DNA of 6,638 nucleotides from Deltaproteobacteria bacterium (GTDB lineage Bacteria; Myxococcota_A; UBA796; UBA2385), in assembly GCA_015489145.1 (NCBI GenBank), contig WGAH01000262.1:1-6638 (forward strand), written 5' to 3'. Positions 1 to 6,170 of the stretch are shown here, in pieces. The notes under the pieces are model-generated. The model saw nothing but the letters and a program-made list of their open reading frames with translations. It was not told where the DNA came from and made no database searches. A program made the position numbers and the translations under genes. How positions within the stretch are numbered: position 1 is the first letter of the stretch; each line of letters starts with the position of its first letter.

Positions 1-1034
1 AACAGGCAGGCCGCGCGCAGGCCGAGGCGGTCCCGCGCCAGGGCGAGCACCGCCTCCACCGCCATGTCGCCGTCCTCCGCCTCGGCGGCGCGGCGGGCGA
101 TCCAGCCGGCCAGCAGCCCGGGGTCCTGGCGGTCCGCCGCCGACAGCCGGGCGATGGCCGCCCGCATGCGCGGCTCCAGGGGCGAGAGGAAGGCGACGCC
201 GAGGACGAGCCCCTGGCTGACGAGGAGCGCCAGGGTGCCGCCGAGCGCCGGGCTCAGCAGGCGGTGCAGGGCGAGCAGCCCGAGCGCCCCGCCCCCCCAG
301 GCGGCCCCGAAGAAGGCGAGGTCCCGCCAGGCCACCGCGCGGCCGAAGACCCGCTGCTCGGACAGGGCCGCCAGGGTCCCGAGCAGCCAGGGCAGGCCGA
401 ACAGGGCGGCGAGCGCCGGGTCCACCGGCAGGCCGAGCAGCGCCGGCAGCTCGGCGCCGATCACGGCCTGGGCGAAGGCCAGGGCGGCGCAGGCGGCGGC
501 GAAGGCGCGCATGGCGCGGCGGCGCAGCAGGGGGCTGTCCCCGTGGGCGCGGTCGAGGAGGGTGACCGCCCACAGGGCCAGCAGGCCTCCGAGGGCCCGC
601 ACCGGCATCTCCACCGGGCCGGGGAGGTGGTCGAAGGGCACGAGGGACCGGGGCGGCGTCGCCACGAGGTCGGTCCCGGCCGCCAGGGCGACGATGAGGC
701 CCCACAGCGGGTAGAGCAGCCAGCCCCACCGCAGGCCCGCCCGGCCCCGCGACGGGCGCAGGTGCATCGCCACCTGCACGAGCGCCGGCACGACCAGCCA
801 CTGCACCCAGGTCAGGCGCCAGGCGAGGTCGAAGGGCAGCCCGCGGGCGTCGAGGGCGTAGGCGGAGCCGGCGGCGGCCGCCGCCAGCCCCAGGGCCGCG
901 GCGATCACCAGGCCGTGGAGCTGGATTCCCCGCGGACGTCCGCGCCGCCGACGCAGCAGCAGGAAGGCCAGCCCGAGCTGGAACAAGGCGAGCGCGAGGA
1001 GCGCCGCCGCCATCACCGGTCGCAGATCCGTCAC
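1..1034 (-). CDS. Multi-pass membrane sensor-like protein, N-terminal part (cut by left edge)
   Basis: The minus-strand frame is open from GTG at 1034 to the window edge, giving about 344 residues without a stop; the C-terminus is missing. Seen: roughly eight or nine hydrophobic segments (near residues 9-27, 40-61, 75-92, 103-119, 145-160, 175-193, 205-222, 238-256, 264-283) separated by short Arg-rich loops. A soluble part then begins around residue 287 and looks like the linker and start of a GAF-like or signalling domain. Family knowledge: this layout, including a Trp-rich segment with a central Pro near residues 72-92, resembles the 7TM-type N-terminal sensory regions of histidine kinases, including PrsK-like ones. 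Inference: a membrane sensor kinase, or another signalling enzyme with the same sensor; the catalytic domain is outside the window. The start is uncertain: GTG at 1034 has no good Shine-Dalgarno, and ATG at 1013 (codon 8) is an alternative. The 188-base gap from the radical SAM gene suggests a separate transcript or loose linkage. Confidence 0.75.
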   Translation of the reverse strand, partial: MTDLRPVMAAALLALALFQLGLAFLLLRRRRGRPRGIQLHGLVIAAALGLAAAAAGSAYALDARGLPFDLAWRLTWVQWLVVPALVQVAMHLRPSRGRAGLRWGWLLYPLWGLIVALAAGTDLVATPPRSLVPFDHLPGPVEMPVRALGGLLALWAVTLLDRAHGDSPLLRRRAMRAFAAACAALAFAQAVIGAELPALLGLPVDPALAALFGLPWLLGTLAALSEQRVFGRAVAWRDLAFFGAAWGGGALGLLALHRLLSPALGGTLALLVSQGLVLGVAFLSPLEPRMRAAIARLSAADRQDPGLLAGWIARRAAEAEDGDMAVEAVLALARDRLGLRAACL

Positions 1035-1153
1035 GGCCAGGGGATCGGATCGGGGCGCGCCCAGGCAAGGGCCGCCGGGCGCTCCCCGGAGAGGCCGTCG
1101 CCAGAGGTGGGGTGCGGCGCCGGACACACGCCGTCTCGCCGCTTCCCTCGGAA

Positions 1154-1214
1154 GGTCGGCGCTCCTTCTCGCGCGGGTGCCGGCCGGAGGCCGGCGCTCC
1201 AGGGCCGGCGGTCC
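1154..1214. repeat. Three degenerate copies of a GC-rich 12-mer around a perfect palindrome
   Basis: The gap between the radical SAM stop and the membrane sensor gene holds three related 12-mers: GGTCGGCGCTCC at 1154-1165, GGCCGGCGCTCC at 1189-1200 and GGCCGGCGGTCC at 1203-1214. The first and third each differ from the middle one by one base. The first and third copies are each followed by a TCGCGCG stretch. The middle copy overlaps the right arm of a perfect 7-base inverted repeat (1179-1185 with 1189-1195, 3-base loop). No T tract flanks the hairpin on either strand, so it is not a standard intrinsic terminator. It could be a REP-like dispersed element, a transcript-end processing hairpin, or chance in very GC-rich DNA. 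Confidence 0.4.
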
Positions 1215-1222
1215 TCGCGCGC

Positions 1223-3862
1223 TCAGGCGGATCGCGGCTCGCGGGCCTCCGGCCGGGCGTCGAGCCAGGTCGCGACGCGCACGACGCGGACCGCCTCCGC
1301 CGAAAGCCCGAGGAGACCGACGATCTCGGAAGGGCGGGCCCCGCGCCCATCCACCACCGCCAGGCGCACGTCGAGGAGCGCCGCGCCGGCCGGCGCCGGG
1401 GTCGCCTCCGGCGGCAGGCCGGAGGCCCGGCCGAGGGAGACGAGGTTCGGCCGCAGGTCCACCGTGCGCGTCCGCGGCGCCGCGCCCCGGCCCCGCCGAC
1501 CGCGCTTGCGTTCCTTGCGCCGCCGCTCCACCGGCAGGCGCTCGGCCGCGGTCACCGCGGCGATCCTCGCGTCGAGATCCGCTGGCGGATCGCTCACCAC
1601 GAACACGTAGTCGGCGCCGGCGATGCGGCTCATCAGGGAACCGGCCCCCAGGGGCTCCTCCCGGGCCTCGAACACCCGGAAGTCGGCGGGCACCGTGCCG
1701 GCGAGGCGGTCGCGGAAGGCCTCCGGGTCCACCCGCTCGACCAGCGTCACGTCCATCCACTCGGCCAGGCTCTCCTCGCCGAGGGGGCGGGCCCCGCTGA
1801 AGGCGAGGCGCGGGTGCGGGTGGAAGCCCTCGGACCAGGCCAGGGGCGCCCCGGCCCGGCGCAGGGCCCGCGTCCAGGCGTTGAGGGTGTCGAGGTGGCC
1901 GAGCCAGCGCGCGTCCCCGACGATGCCCACCCGCAGCAGCAGGCGCTGCGCCGGCGGGCGCTGGGCCGGCCGCGCCGGCGGGCGCCCCACGGCGAGCCGG
2001 CCGGTCGCCCCGAGCTCGGCCTCCTCCTTGCGGCCCTCCACCGAGCGCCGCAGCATGTGGGCGCACAGCGGGCGCTTGCGGTCGATGACCCCGCAGCGGT
2101 GGCAGCGGTGCTGCCGGCAGTCCGGGGCGTGGCGCAGCTCCATGGCCCGCCGCCAGTCGGCCTTGAGCCAGTCGGGGCTCACGAGCACGTCGACGTGGTC
2201 CCAGGGGAGTCGCTCGTCGAGGGCGCGCTCGCGCAGCAGCTCCTCCGGGTCGAGGCCCGTGCGGGCCAGGGCCCGCTCCCAGGCGCCCATGTCGCGGTGC
2301 TCGTCCCAGGCGTCGAAGCGCGCCCCCTCCCGCCAGGCCGCCTCGATCAGGTCGGCCACCCGCCGGTCGCCGCGCCCGAGCAGCCCCTCGATGAAGGTCT
2401 CGGCCGGGTCGTGCCGCCCGAAGCGCACCCCCCGCTCCCGCCGGAAGCGCTCGGCGAGGATGTCCTGGCGCCGCCGGGTCTCGGCCGGCCCGATCTGCCG
2501 CGCCCACTGGAGCGGCGTGAAGGCCTTGGGCACGAAGGTGCTCACCCCGGTGTTCACCCGCGCCCGCGGGTTGCGCGCCCGGCCGACGGCGAGGGTGCGG
2601 AGGGTGAGGTCGGCGATGGCCTCGACGTCCTCGTCGCGCTCGGTCGGCAGGCCGATCATGAAGTAGAGCTTGACGTGGTCCCAGCCGAGGCCGTAGGCGC
2701 GGTCGGCCATTCCGAGGAGGTCCTCGTCGGGGATCCACTTGTTGATCAGCGCCCGGAGGCGCGGGCTGGCGGCCTCGGGGGCGAAGGTGAGGCCCGTGCG
2801 CCGCACCCCGGCCACCCGGTCGGCGAGGTCCACCGAGAAGGAGTCGAGGCGCAGGGAGGGCAGCGAGACGCTCACCCGCTCGGCCTCGGCGCGGCGGGCG
2901 ATGCGGTCCACCAGGGCCCGCACCCGGCTGTGGTCGCAGGTGGACAGGCTGACCAGGCCCACCTCCTCGTAGCCGGTGGCGGCGAGCGTGCGCTCGTAGA
3001 GGGCCTCGACCGCCTCCACCGAGCGCTCCCGCACCGGCCGGGTGACCATGCCCGCCTGGCAGAAGCGGCAGCCGTGGGTGCAGCCCCGCAGCACCTCGAG
3101 GGAGGCGCGGTCGTGGACCTGCTGGATGAAGGGCACGATGCCCTTCTCGGGGAAGGGCGCGCGCTCGAGGTCGGCGAGGACGCGGCGCACCACCTTCACC
3201 GAGGGGTCCGGGAGCACGCGCCCGTCGGGGAGGCGCTCCACCGGGTGCAGGGCGGGCACGTAGACGCCCTCGACGCCGGCGAGGGCCTCGAGCCGCCCCC
3301 GGCGGTCGGGCACCGCCTCGAAGACGCGGGCCACGTCGAGGATGGCCTCCTCGCCGTCGCCGAGCACGAAGAAGTCGACGAAGGGCGCGAGGGGCTCCGG
3401 GTTGAAGGAGGCGGGCCCGCCGGCGAAGATCAGCGGATCGCCCGGGCCGCGGGCGCGGGACCGCAGCGGGATGCCGGCGAGGTCGAGCATCTCGAGGATG
3501 TTGGTCCACGTCAGCTCGCTCTGGAGGGTGAAGCCGATGCCGTCGAAGACGTCGAGGCTGTCCCGGCTCTCGAGGGCGAACAGCGGGATGCCCTCGGCCC
3601 GCAGCAGGTCGGCCATGTCCACCGCCGGGGCGTAGACCCGCTCGGCGAAGCACCAGGGAAGCTCGTTGAGGATGGCGTAGAGGATGTGCAGCCCGAGGTT
3701 GCCCAGCCCCAGGTCGTAGAGATCCGGGAAGGCCAGGGCGATCCGCACCCGCGCCCCGGCCTTGTCCTCCGGGCGGACGGCGTTGAGCTCGCCGCCCACG
3801 TAGCGCCCGGGTCGCTCCACCCGGCCCAGCACCCGCTCGCGCAGGATCGCCCCGACGTTCAC
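1223..3862 (-). CDS. Radical SAM protein, TIGR03960-type enzyme fused to TIGR03936/DUF2344 domain
   Basis: An 879-residue iron-sulfur enzyme; the substrate of this family is not known to me. Seen: an N-terminal motif RPGRYVGGELN (17-27), then a B12-binding-like region (about 38-180) with conserved-looking AFPDLYDLGLGNLGLHILY and GGPASFNPEPLAPF blocks and GDGEE at 168-172. The radical SAM core (about 255-450) carries CTHGCRFC, whose C261, C265 and C268 would ligate the 4Fe-4S cluster that cleaves S-adenosylmethionine. Residues 582-600 hold a second Cys cluster (C582, C587, C590, C600). Residues from about 641 to the end match the TIGR03936/DUF2344 domain, with LGHLDTL, SEGFHPHPRLAFS and a late VDLRP motif (801-805) preceded by a very basic stretch (778-800). 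The length suits the fused form. It starts at GTG 3862 behind GGAGGT with a 5-base spacer. It lies 43 bases after the outer membrane protein gene and is probably co-transcribed with it. The usual RNase G, L21 and L27 neighbours are not seen. An RNA- or ribosome-related role is inference only. Confidence 0.93.
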   Translation of the reverse strand: MNVGAILRERVLGRVERPGRYVGGELNAVRPEDKAGARVRIALAFPDLYDLGLGNLGLHILYAILNELPWCFAERVYAPAVDMADLLRAEGIPLFALESRDSLDVFDGIGFTLQSELTWTNILEMLDLAGIPLRSRARGPGDPLIFAGGPASFNPEPLAPFVDFFVLGDGEEAILDVARVFEAVPDRRGRLEALAGVEGVYVPALHPVERLPDGRVLPDPSVKVVRRVLADLERAPFPEKGIVPFIQQVHDRASLEVLRGCTHGCRFCQAGMVTRPVRERSVEAVEALYERTLAATGYEEVGLVSLSTCDHSRVRALVDRIARRAEAERVSVSLPSLRLDSFSVDLADRVAGVRRTGLTFAPEAASPRLRALINKWIPDEDLLGMADRAYGLGWDHVKLYFMIGLPTERDEDVEAIADLTLRTLAVGRARNPRARVNTGVSTFVPKAFTPLQWARQIGPAETRRRQDILAERFRRERGVRFGRHDPAETFIEGLLGRGDRRVADLIEAAWREGARFDAWDEHRDMGAWERALARTGLDPEELLRERALDERLPWDHVDVLVSPDWLKADWRRAMELRHAPDCRQHRCHRCGVIDRKRPLCAHMLRRSVEGRKEEAELGATGRLAVGRPPARPAQRPPAQRLLLRVGIVGDARWLGHLDTLNAWTRALRRAGAPLAWSEGFHPHPRLAFSGARPLGEESLAEWMDVTLVERVDPEAFRDRLAGTVPADFRVFEAREEPLGAGSLMSRIAGADYVFVVSDPPADLDARIAAVTAAERLPVERRRKERKRGRRGRGAAPRTRTVDLRPNLVSLGRASGLPPEATPAPAGAALLDVRLAVVDGRGARPSEIVGLLGLSAEAVRVVRVATWLDARPEAREPRSA

Positions 3863-3867
3863 GGCAG

Positions 3868-3873
3868 ACCTCC
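3868..3873 (-). promoter_or_regulatory. Strong Shine-Dalgarno fixing the GTG start of the radical SAM gene
   Basis: GGAGGT on the minus strand, five bases before the GTG at 3862-3860. It is the best ribosome binding site on the minus strand here. It agrees with the family-like N-terminus that begins a few codons later, so the GTG start is well supported. Confidence 0.85.
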
Positions 3874-3874
3874 A

Positions 3875-3898
3875 GGACGCCGGCGACGGCCGGCGTCC
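3875..3898 (-). promoter_or_regulatory. Hairpin between outer membrane protein stop and radical SAM Shine-Dalgarno
   Basis: A perfect 9-base stem (GGACGCCGG with CCGGCGTCC, 3875-3883 and 3890-3898) closes a 6-base loop. On the minus strand it begins seven bases after the TAA at 3908-3906 and ends one base before the GGAGGT of the radical SAM gene. There is no U tract, so intrinsic termination is unlikely. It could set relative expression of the two genes, protect the processed mRNA end, or hinder ribosome binding. The function is inferred; the stem itself is plain in the sequence. Confidence 0.5.
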
Positions 3899-3905
3899 CC
3901 CGCGG

Positions 3906-4649
3906 TTAGCCCGGCGGGCCGTCCCGGTCGACGCCGAGGCGCAGGCCGACGTAGCGAAGCTCCTCGTCGCGCAGGCGGCCGGCCGGCTGGGGGCCGGCGT
4001 AGGCGGCCACCCCGAGGCGCAGCACGCGGCTCCCCTCCCCCCGCCAGGCCAGCCCCGCCTCGGCCGACAGCGCCGGGCGCCAGGCGGTGTCGGACTCGGC
4101 CCGGACGTCGAGGGCGGCGAACAGGTGGCGCGGCCCCGCCCAGACCAGGCCCGCCTGGCCGCCCACCCCGGCGCCGCGGTCGACGGCGTGCGTGACGCCC
4201 TGCGCGCCGAGGTAGGGCAGGAACCCGCCGAATTCCCGCGCCACCTGGAGGCGCAGGGCCTCGCGGCTCCAGGTGCCGAGGGCGTCCTCGGGGGGCCGCC
4301 CGCCCGAGACGCGGTAGCCGTCGGCGAGGTGGGCGCTCTCGTGCACCCAGGCCAGGCGTGCGTTCCAGGGCCCGGCGCGCAGGTCCAGCGGCAGGCCGAA
4401 GGCGCCGTCGAAGGTGAGCAGGTTGAAGGTCAGCTCGCCGCCCGGGTCGAAGCCCATGAACACCCCGGCGAGGACGCCGAGACTCCAGGCGGCTCCCGGC
4501 CCCGCCTCCCCGCCGACCACGGGAAGCTCGTCGGCCAGGCTCGCCAACACGGCGGCGCGCGCCACCGTCACCGTCGAGCGCGGCTCCCGCGGGTCGGCGA
4601 CGAGCGTCGGGTGAAGCGCGGCCGCCGGCAGGAAGAGCAGGGCGCCCAC
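3906..4649 (-). CDS. DUF1207-like outer membrane beta-barrel protein
   Basis: A 247-residue protein. Seen: a hydrophobic N-terminus (residues 2-12), then HPTLVADPREPR (13-24), then alternating polar and hydrophobic stretches with many Gly, Tyr and Trp residues, as in transmembrane beta-strands. It also has WVHESAHLADGY (101-112). Family knowledge, from memory: DUF1207 proteins begin with a similar ADPR-x-PR block and carry an H-x-S-x-HL-x-D motif, so I place it there. The role is unknown; it probably sits in the outer membrane. The start is uncertain: GTG at 4649 lacks a Shine-Dalgarno and gives a short signal sequence with no positive n-region. It lies only seven bases after the response regulator TGA (4659-4657), so translational coupling could replace a ribosome site. 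No better upstream start is visible in this frame. The C-terminus ends in LRYVGLRLGVDRDGPPG and not in a terminal aromatic residue, so the last strand may end around residue 240. Confidence 0.7.
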   Translation of the reverse strand: MGALLFLPAAALHPTLVADPREPRSTVTVARAAVLASLADELPVVGGEAGPGAAWSLGVLAGVFMGFDPGGELTFNLLTFDGAFGLPLDLRAGPWNARLAWVHESAHLADGYRVSGGRPPEDALGTWSREALRLQVAREFGGFLPYLGAQGVTHAVDRGAGVGGQAGLVWAGPRHLFAALDVRAESDTAWRPALSAEAGLAWRGEGSRVLRLGVAAYAGPQPAGRLRDEELRYVGLRLGVDRDGPPG

Positions 4650-4656
4650 GGCCGGT

Positions 4657-5463
4657 TCAGGCCCCGCCGCCGGCGGGCGGGTCGCCGGCGCCCTCGACCC
4701 GGGCGACGGCCTCGGACAGGGCCCGGGCGAGGAGGCGCAGGCGCCGGAGGTCGTCGGCGCGACGCTCGCCGCCGGCCACCGCCACCGCCCCGACCCGCCC
4801 GGAGCGCCCCAGCAGGGGCACGACGAGGAGGTCGCCCCGCACGTGACCCTCGCCGGTCACCGCCGGCGACCCCATCGCCGCGAGGCGTCCGGGGCCGCCG
4901 GAGCGGGCGACGAGCGGCCCGCGCCCCGCCCGGTCGAGCCACACGGCGGCCTCGTCGGCGTCGAGCTCGGCGCGGGCCACCTCGGCGAGGCTCCCGCACA
5001 GGTGGGCGAGGCCGGACGGGTCGTCGAGGGCCAGGGCGTCCTCGTGGAAGGCGAGGCGGCGGGCGACCCGGGCCGAGTCCTGCTCGACCCGGAGGCGCTC
5101 GCTGGCCCGCACGATGGCGGCGTAGACGTCGCGCAGCTTGAAGGGCTTGAGCAGGTAGTCGTAGGCCCCGTGCTTGAGGGCCTGGATCGCCGAGTCCACC
5201 GTGGCGAAGCCCGTCATCATGATCACCGCGACGGGCCGCCCGAGGTCCTGCACCGCCCGCAGCAGCTCCATGCCCCCCATCTGGGGCATCTTCATGTCGG
5301 TGAGCACCACGTCGATCGGCTCGGAGCGCGCGATCTCGAGCCCCGCCACGCCGTCGTAGGCGGTGCGGACCCGGTAGCCCCGCGTGCGGAGGTACTCGCC
5401 GAGGAGCTCGAGGATGTCCTCCTTGTCGTCGACGATCAGCACGCGGAGCGCATCGCTGTTCAT
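4657..5463 (-). CDS. Response regulator with receiver and GAF-like domains (no DNA-binding domain)
   Basis: A 268-residue cytoplasmic signalling protein. Seen: an N-terminal receiver domain (about 6-122) with the acidic pair D12/D13, phosphoacceptor D56 in VVLTDMKMP, T84 in MMTGFAT and K106 in LLKPF, so the full phosphorylation site is present. A short helical linker (123-140) follows. A C-terminal GAF-like region (about 150-255) includes LCGSLAEVARAEL, EAAVWLDRAG and LLVVPLLGRSGRVGAVAVAG, with a final helix to about 255. No helix-turn-helix, AAA+, GGDEF or HD-GYP domain is present, so output is probably by protein contact or ligand sensing. It starts at ATG 5463; upstream there is only a weak site (GGGAG ten bases away, AGGCGG one base away). 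It is the first gene of the minus-strand group and is divergent from the gene at 5537. No kinase is adjacent; the membrane sensor at the left edge is the only visible candidate partner. Confidence 0.92.
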   Translation of the reverse strand: MNSDALRVLIVDDKEDILELLGEYLRTRGYRVRTAYDGVAGLEIARSEPIDVVLTDMKMPQMGGMELLRAVQDLGRPVAVIMMTGFATVDSAIQALKHGAYDYLLKPFKLRDVYAAIVRASERLRVEQDSARVARRLAFHEDALALDDPSGLAHLCGSLAEVARAELDADEAAVWLDRAGRGPLVARSGGPGRLAAMGSPAVTGEGHVRGDLLVVPLLGRSGRVGAVAVAGGERRADDLRRLRLLARALSEAVARVEGAGDPPAGGGA

Positions 5464-5476
5464 GCCGCCTGTTCTC

Positions 5477-5523
5477 CCGGGCCGCCCGACCGGGCCGCCG
5501 ACTGCGGTAGTAGACTACACCGC
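5477..5523. promoter_or_regulatory. Divergent control region: direct repeat plus imperfect dyad
   Basis: The 73-base gap between the two divergent starts contains a 10-mer direct repeat CCGGGCCGCC (5477-5486 and 5490-5499, 13 bases apart). Next to it is an imperfect dyad (5504-5523): arms GCGGT and ACCGC around GTAG-A-CTAC, with one unpaired A. The dyad is the only AT-richer patch in the gap. It also holds the only passable -10-like hexamers: TAGACT (5511-5516) for the plus gene and TAGTCT on the minus strand over the same bases. No good -35 is visible. It could be an operator shared by both promoters; this is inference from position and symmetry. Confidence 0.4.
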
Positions 5524-5525
5524 GC

Positions 5526-5532
5526 GGGGAGG
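5526..5532 (+). promoter_or_regulatory. Shine-Dalgarno supporting the TTG start at 5537
   Basis: GGGGAGG lies four bases before TTG 5537-5539. The same frame is open further upstream to an ATG at 5384, but that stretch is antisense to the start of the response regulator. The TTG with this strong site is therefore the likely start. Confidence 0.8.
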
Positions 5533-5536
5533 CACC

Positions 5537-6118
5537 TTGGCAAGACGCGAACGGCTGGACCACGCCCTGAACGCTCGCCTCGACGAGTTCGAGCAGAAGC
5601 TGTTCCTGCTGAAGATCGCCTACGAGAAGTATTTCTCGGGCATCGAGCCCATCGAGCCGGTCAAGGAGCGCGAGGACCTTCGGCGCCTGGTGCGGACCCT
5701 CCAGCGGGAACGCATCACCAACACGCGCCAGCGCTTCCGGCTCCAGCAGCTCCGGGCGCGCTTCGCGAGCATGGAGCTCTACTGGCAGCGCAACCTGCTG
5801 ATGCTCGAGCGCGGCACCCACCCCCGCGCCCGCTTTCGCGCGCGCCTGCGGGGCGAGGTCGAGCCGCCGCCGGCCGAGGCGCCGCGCCGCCTCACGCGCG
5901 CCGAGAAGGAGGACCAGGCGCTGCGCGCCGTCTACGAGTCGTACGTCGCCGCCCGCCGGAAGTGCGGCCAGAGCGACGATCTCTCCTACGAGGCCGTCAA
6001 GAGCGTGCTCAAGAAGCAGATCTCCACCATTCGATCCCGCTACCGCTGCAAGAGCGTCAAGCTGCGGGTGACGGTGGAGGACGGCAAGGCCCGGGTCAAG
6101 GCGATCCCGGTTCGCTGA
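5537..6118 (+). CDS. MXAN_5187 C-terminal-domain-like protein
   Basis: A 193-residue protein with no signal peptide or membrane segment, so probably cytoplasmic. Seen: a charged, helical N-terminal half (about 6-95) with coiled-coil character, including LDEFEQKLFLLKIAYEKYFSGIEPIEP and a repeated Arg/Gln pattern through residue 75. A Pro-rich linker (about 112-120) and a second helical part with YESYVAARRKCG follow. The end motif is RYRCKSVKLRVTVEDGKARVK (about 167-187). Family knowledge, from memory: these blocks (YxxYF-GIE-x-I-P, then Y-x-C-x-x-V-x-x-R-V-x-V-x-DGK) are characteristic of the MXAN_5187 C-terminal domain, found in Myxococcota and relatives, sometimes attached to a membrane HAMP part. 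This copy stands alone. The molecular function is unknown. It begins at a TTG codon behind a strong Shine-Dalgarno, is divergent from the REC-GAF regulator, and is followed 48 bases later by a membrane-anchored protein gene that may be co-transcribed. Confidence 0.82.
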   Translation: MARRERLDHALNARLDEFEQKLFLLKIAYEKYFSGIEPIEPVKEREDLRRLVRTLQRERITNTRQRFRLQQLRARFASMELYWQRNLLMLERGTHPRARFRARLRGEVEPPPAEAPRRLTRAEKEDQALRAVYESYVAARRKCGQSDDLSYEAVKSVLKKQISTIRSRYRCKSVKLRVTVEDGKARVKAIPVR

Positions 6119-6152
6119 GCCGGACCGGCGACGCCCTCGCGGAGGTGGCGAC

Positions 6153-6170
6153 ATGGAGGACCCGGCATGA
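6153..6170 (+). CDS. Possible five-codon leader ORF (MEDPA) coupled to the next gene
   Basis: ATG GAG GAC CCG GCA TGA has its own GGAGGT (6141-6146) at a six-base spacing. Its TGA (6168-6170) overlaps the ATG of the next gene (6167-6169) in the ATGA arrangement typical of translational coupling. The start codon also abuts the GGAGGA used by the next gene. It is too short to judge by composition, and the first ATG may be an accident of a doubled Shine-Dalgarno. Confidence 0.35.
   Translation: MEDPA
6155..6160 (+). promoter_or_regulatory. Shine-Dalgarno for the membrane-anchored protein at 6167
   Basis: GGAGGA lies six bases before ATG 6167. It follows another near-identical site (GGAGGT, 6141-6146) fourteen bases earlier. 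The pair decides between the two possible ATGs: only the one at 6167 opens a long frame. Confidence 0.8.

Noticed and set aside
1179..1195. Intrinsic terminator for the radical SAM gene
   Set aside because: The stem is perfect but no T run follows on the minus strand, so I list it only as part of a repeat.
264..1610. A 448-codon plus-strand open frame over the left-edge gene
   Set aside because: It is antisense to a frame with regular membrane segments and gives a Gln/Gly/Arg-rich product; a composition shadow.
1112..4195. A 1027-codon open frame on the plus strand, antisense to the radical SAM gene
   Set aside because: Its product is low-complexity (Gly, Ala, Arg, Pro, His, Glu) with no recognisable domain, while the opposite strand encodes a clear family protein. 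Long antisense frames are expected at this GC content.
5384..5536. N-terminal extension of the MXAN_5187-like gene to an ATG at 5384
   Set aside because: The extra 51 codons are antisense to the response regulator start and the intergenic region, resemble no domain, and lack the strong ribosome site present at TTG 5537.
6119..6129. GCCGGACCGGC palindrome right after the stop at 6118, as a terminator
   Set aside because: The loop would be a single base, the arms are five bases, and no T tract follows.
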